Below, one piece after another: positions 62,497-64,000 of a stretch of DNA of 64,000 bases. Both the position numbers and the translations under genes were made by a program. Every line of letters starts with the position of its first letter. Within the stretch, counting starts at the first letter, position 1. This stretch comes from Prado023 sp963706885 (GTDB lineage: Bacteria; Actinomycetota; Actinomycetes; S36-B12; CAIYMF01). Under the pieces are notes generated by a model. The model saw only the letters and a list, made by a program, of their open reading frames with translations, was not told where the DNA came from and did no database searches. The stretch covers positions 124,001-188,000 of the forward strand of contig CAVPNX010000007.1 of the NCBI GenBank assembly GCA_963706885.1. The letters run 5' to 3'.

Positions 62497-62724
62497 ATGG
62501 CTGCACGACAGCAGGAAGTGGAACCGCTGCTCACCCCCGCTGAGGTTGCAGCGCTGTTCCGCGTCGACCCGAAGACGGTGACCCGCTGGGCGAACTCCGG
62601 CAAGCTGACCTCCATCCGGACCCTGGGTGGGCACCGGCGGTACCTCGAGAGTGAGGTGCGCGGCCTGCTGGAGAGCATCCCGGCGCCGCGCAACGGCATG
62701 TCGGAGGACACCCCCGCCGGGTAG
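62497..62724 (+). CDS. bldC: BldC-type MerR-like DNA-binding protein
   Basis: 75 residues. The whole family sequence is present: LLTPAEVAALFRVDPKTVTR, WANSGKLTSIRTLGGHRRYL and ESEVRGLLES, a winged helix related to MerR without an effector domain. In Streptomyces BldC binds direct repeats head to tail and holds back development; in other actinobacteria the role is less clear. The start has CGAGGAG 7 bases upstream. It keeps its usual place beside DUF3073. Confidence 0.94.
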   Translation: MAARQQEVEPLLTPAEVAALFRVDPKTVTRWANSGKLTSIRTLGGHRRYLESEVRGLLESIPAPRNGMSEDTPAG

Positions 62725-62798
62725 CCCTGTCCGGTCCCCGCCGCTGGGCTGCCCCATCCGAGGGTCTCGGCGTTCCGCCCCGGGGAACTGACCTCCCG

Positions 62799-64000
62799 TC
62801 AGCGGGTTGCGCCCGTCACGAGCCAGGACGTGCCGCGCACCCGCCACAGGAATGCCGCTGCCCGCGCGAGCATGAACAGCGTGAGGGCCAGCCAGAGGCC
62901 GGTCACGCTGCCCTGCGTGCGCAGCACCCACCACGCCGCCGGGGCGAACGCCGCCAGGGCCAGCACCTGGGCCCACACCAGGAACCGCGCGTCCCCGGCA
63001 CCCAACAGCACCCCGTCGAGCACGAAGACCACCCCGGCCAGGGGCTGCTGGAGTGCCACGACCACCAGGGCTGAGGCGACCATCGCGTGGACGACCGGAT
63101 CGTCGCCGAACAGTTCGGGCACCCACGGGCGGGCGAGCAGCACCAGGATCATCAGGATCACGCCCAGCCAGACGCCCCAGCGGGTCATCTGCCAGGTCAC
63201 CGCCCGGGCGGTCCCCACGGAACCGGCCCCGAGGTGCCGCCCGAGCAGGGCCTGCCCGGCGATCGCCAGGGCGTCCATGCCCAGGGCCAGCAGGTACCAG
63301 ATCGTGAACGTCACGTAGTAGGCGGCCAGCTCGGCGTCGCCGAGGCGCGCGGCCACCACCACGGCCAGGACGAACACCGCGCGCAGGGCCACGGTGCGCC
63401 AGAACAGGGGGACCGATCCACGGGCGGCCACCAGCACACCGGACCGGGTGGGCCGCAGCGGGGCGCCGATCCGCCGCGCCCGTCGGGCCAGCGTCGCCAG
63501 GAACAGGCCCGCGGCGAGGGCCTCGGCCACGACGGTCGCCCACGCCGACCCGGTGATCCCCCATCCGGCGACCAGCACCAGGTAGGCGGCCAGTGCGAGG
63601 TTCGTGCCCACCGCGGCCAACGTGACCCAGAGGGTCGTGGCGGTGTCCTGCAGCCCCCGGAGCACGCCGATGGCCGCCATGGCCGCCAGTGCGAACGGGA
63701 ACGCGAGGCTGATCGTGCGCAGGTAGTCCAGGGCCTCGGGGGTGGTGGCCGGGGAGGTGCCGATCCAGTCCAGGAGCTGGGGGGCCAGCACCCACGTCCC
63801 GGCGGTCGCCAGCACGCCGAGCGCGAGGCCCAGGGCCACGCCCTCGATCCCGTCACTGATCCCGGCGGCTACCTGCCCGGCACCCACCCGTCGGGCGACC
63901 ACGGCGGTCGTCCCGTAGGCCAGGAAGATCGCCAGCCCGGTGACGGTCGTGAAGACCTGGGCGCCGGCCCCAAGCGCTGCCAGCGAGGTGGTCCCGAGGG
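62799..64000 (-). CDS. MATE family multidrug efflux protein, N-terminus outside window
   Basis: About 400 residues are inside the window; the gene is cut at the right edge. The visible start, TTSLAALGAGAQVFTTVTGL and YGTTAVVARRVGAGQ, lies in the first MATE bundle, so only about 50 residues are missing. Around ten hydrophobic segments follow, with LRGLQDTATTLWVTLAAVGT marking the end of the first bundle. The second half includes LGRHLGAGSVGTARAVTWQM. MATE proteins export cationic drugs or metabolites using proton or sodium gradients. It converges with bldC; no clear terminator lies in the 74 bases between. Confidence 0.85.
   Translation of the reverse strand, partial: LGTTSLAALGAGAQVFTTVTGLAIFLAYGTTAVVARRVGAGQVAAGISDGIEGVALGLALGVLATAGTWVLAPQLLDWIGTSPATTPEALDYLRTISLAFPFALAAMAAIGVLRGLQDTATTLWVTLAAVGTNLALAAYLVLVAGWGITGSAWATVVAEALAAGLFLATLARRARRIGAPLRPTRSGVLVAARGSVPLFWRTVALRAVFVLAVVVAARLGDAELAAYYVTFTIWYLLALGMDALAIAGQALLGRHLGAGSVGTARAVTWQMTRWGVWLGVILMILVLLARPWVPELFGDDPVVHAMVASALVVVALQQPLAGVVFVLDGVLLGAGDARFLVWAQVLALAAFAPAAWWVLRTQGSVTGLWLALTLFMLARAAAFLWRVRGTSWLVTGATR

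Overview
The window is a high-GC stretch (roughly 70% by eye) of an actinobacterial chromosome. The lineage is shown by Actinomycetota-restricted genes: a WhiB2-type WhiB, BldC, the MtrA-MtrB-LpqB cell-envelope two-component system, DUF3499, DUF3073, a TIGR03089-type protein, a DUF5719-type protein and CW_binding_2 repeats. The order GDP-mannose pyrophosphorylase - whiB - DUF3499 - phosphomannomutase - sahH - mtrA - mtrB - lpqB - comF - hpf - secA follows the Mycobacterium tuberculosis Rv3264c to Rv3240c block. The F420 genes fbiA/fbiB and the manA/SIS-type gene are not present at their usual places. I cannot name the genus. I see no rRNA, tRNA, CRISPR array, insertion sequence or prophage.

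Layout. 0-6 kb: envelope genes (LCP ligase fragment, secreted amidase with cell-wall-binding repeats, TIGR03089 protein, mannose-1-phosphate guanylyltransferase) and an AlkA-type DNA glycosylase. 6-14 kb: whiB, a large membrane glycosyltransferase, DUF5719, DUF3499, phosphomannomutase, a Trm112-like protein and a CDF transporter. 15-24 kb: sahH, then a mostly minus-strand envelope cluster (RDD, SpoIIM-type on plus, DUF58, MoxR ATPase, DUF4350, DUF4129, GPDPase-type membrane domain). 24-33 kb: mtrAB-lpqB, comF, hpf, an orphan LuxR-type regulator and secA. 33.7-41 kb: tRNA threonylcarbamoyladenosine gene, a broken secreted-protein gene, monomeric isocitrate dehydrogenase, a VapBC module, exonuclease III and a fragmented hypothetical gene. 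41-52 kb: CNNM/CorC-type protein, trpS, a 2H-phosphoesterase/GNAT fusion, a spermidine-synthase-like protein, thioredoxin, an ECF sigma factor with a DUF4349 partner, a second VapC, phosphoglucomutase, a second LCP protein and DUF4126. 52-62 kb: purine genes purS-purQ-purL and purF-purM around several small genes. 62-64 kb: DUF3073, bldC and a MATE-type exporter cut by the window edge.

Most genes serve envelope building (mannose activation, LCP ligation, amidase, glycosyltransferase, MtrAB signalling, SecA export), one-carbon and nucleotide metabolism (SahH, Pur enzymes) and translation (TrpS, threonylcarbamoyl synthase, HPF, Trm112). Many genes start exactly where a TANNNT or GACAAT hexamer predicts the transcript to begin, so leaderless transcription looks common.

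A dominant oddity is that about fifteen genes, including essential ones such as purL, are interrupted by shifts of one base while the protein sequence continues unharmed in another frame. They are densest from 34.5 to 41.1 kb. Uncorrected sequencing indels are the simplest explanation, so pseudogene and fusion claims here need checking against reads. I found no convincing undescribed multi-gene system. The best leads are the cysteine-rich tail on PurS, the 2H-GNAT fusion, the operator-like palindromes at icd and vapB, an orphan regulator with a degenerate receiver, and the DUF4350/DUF4129/GPDPase open frame.
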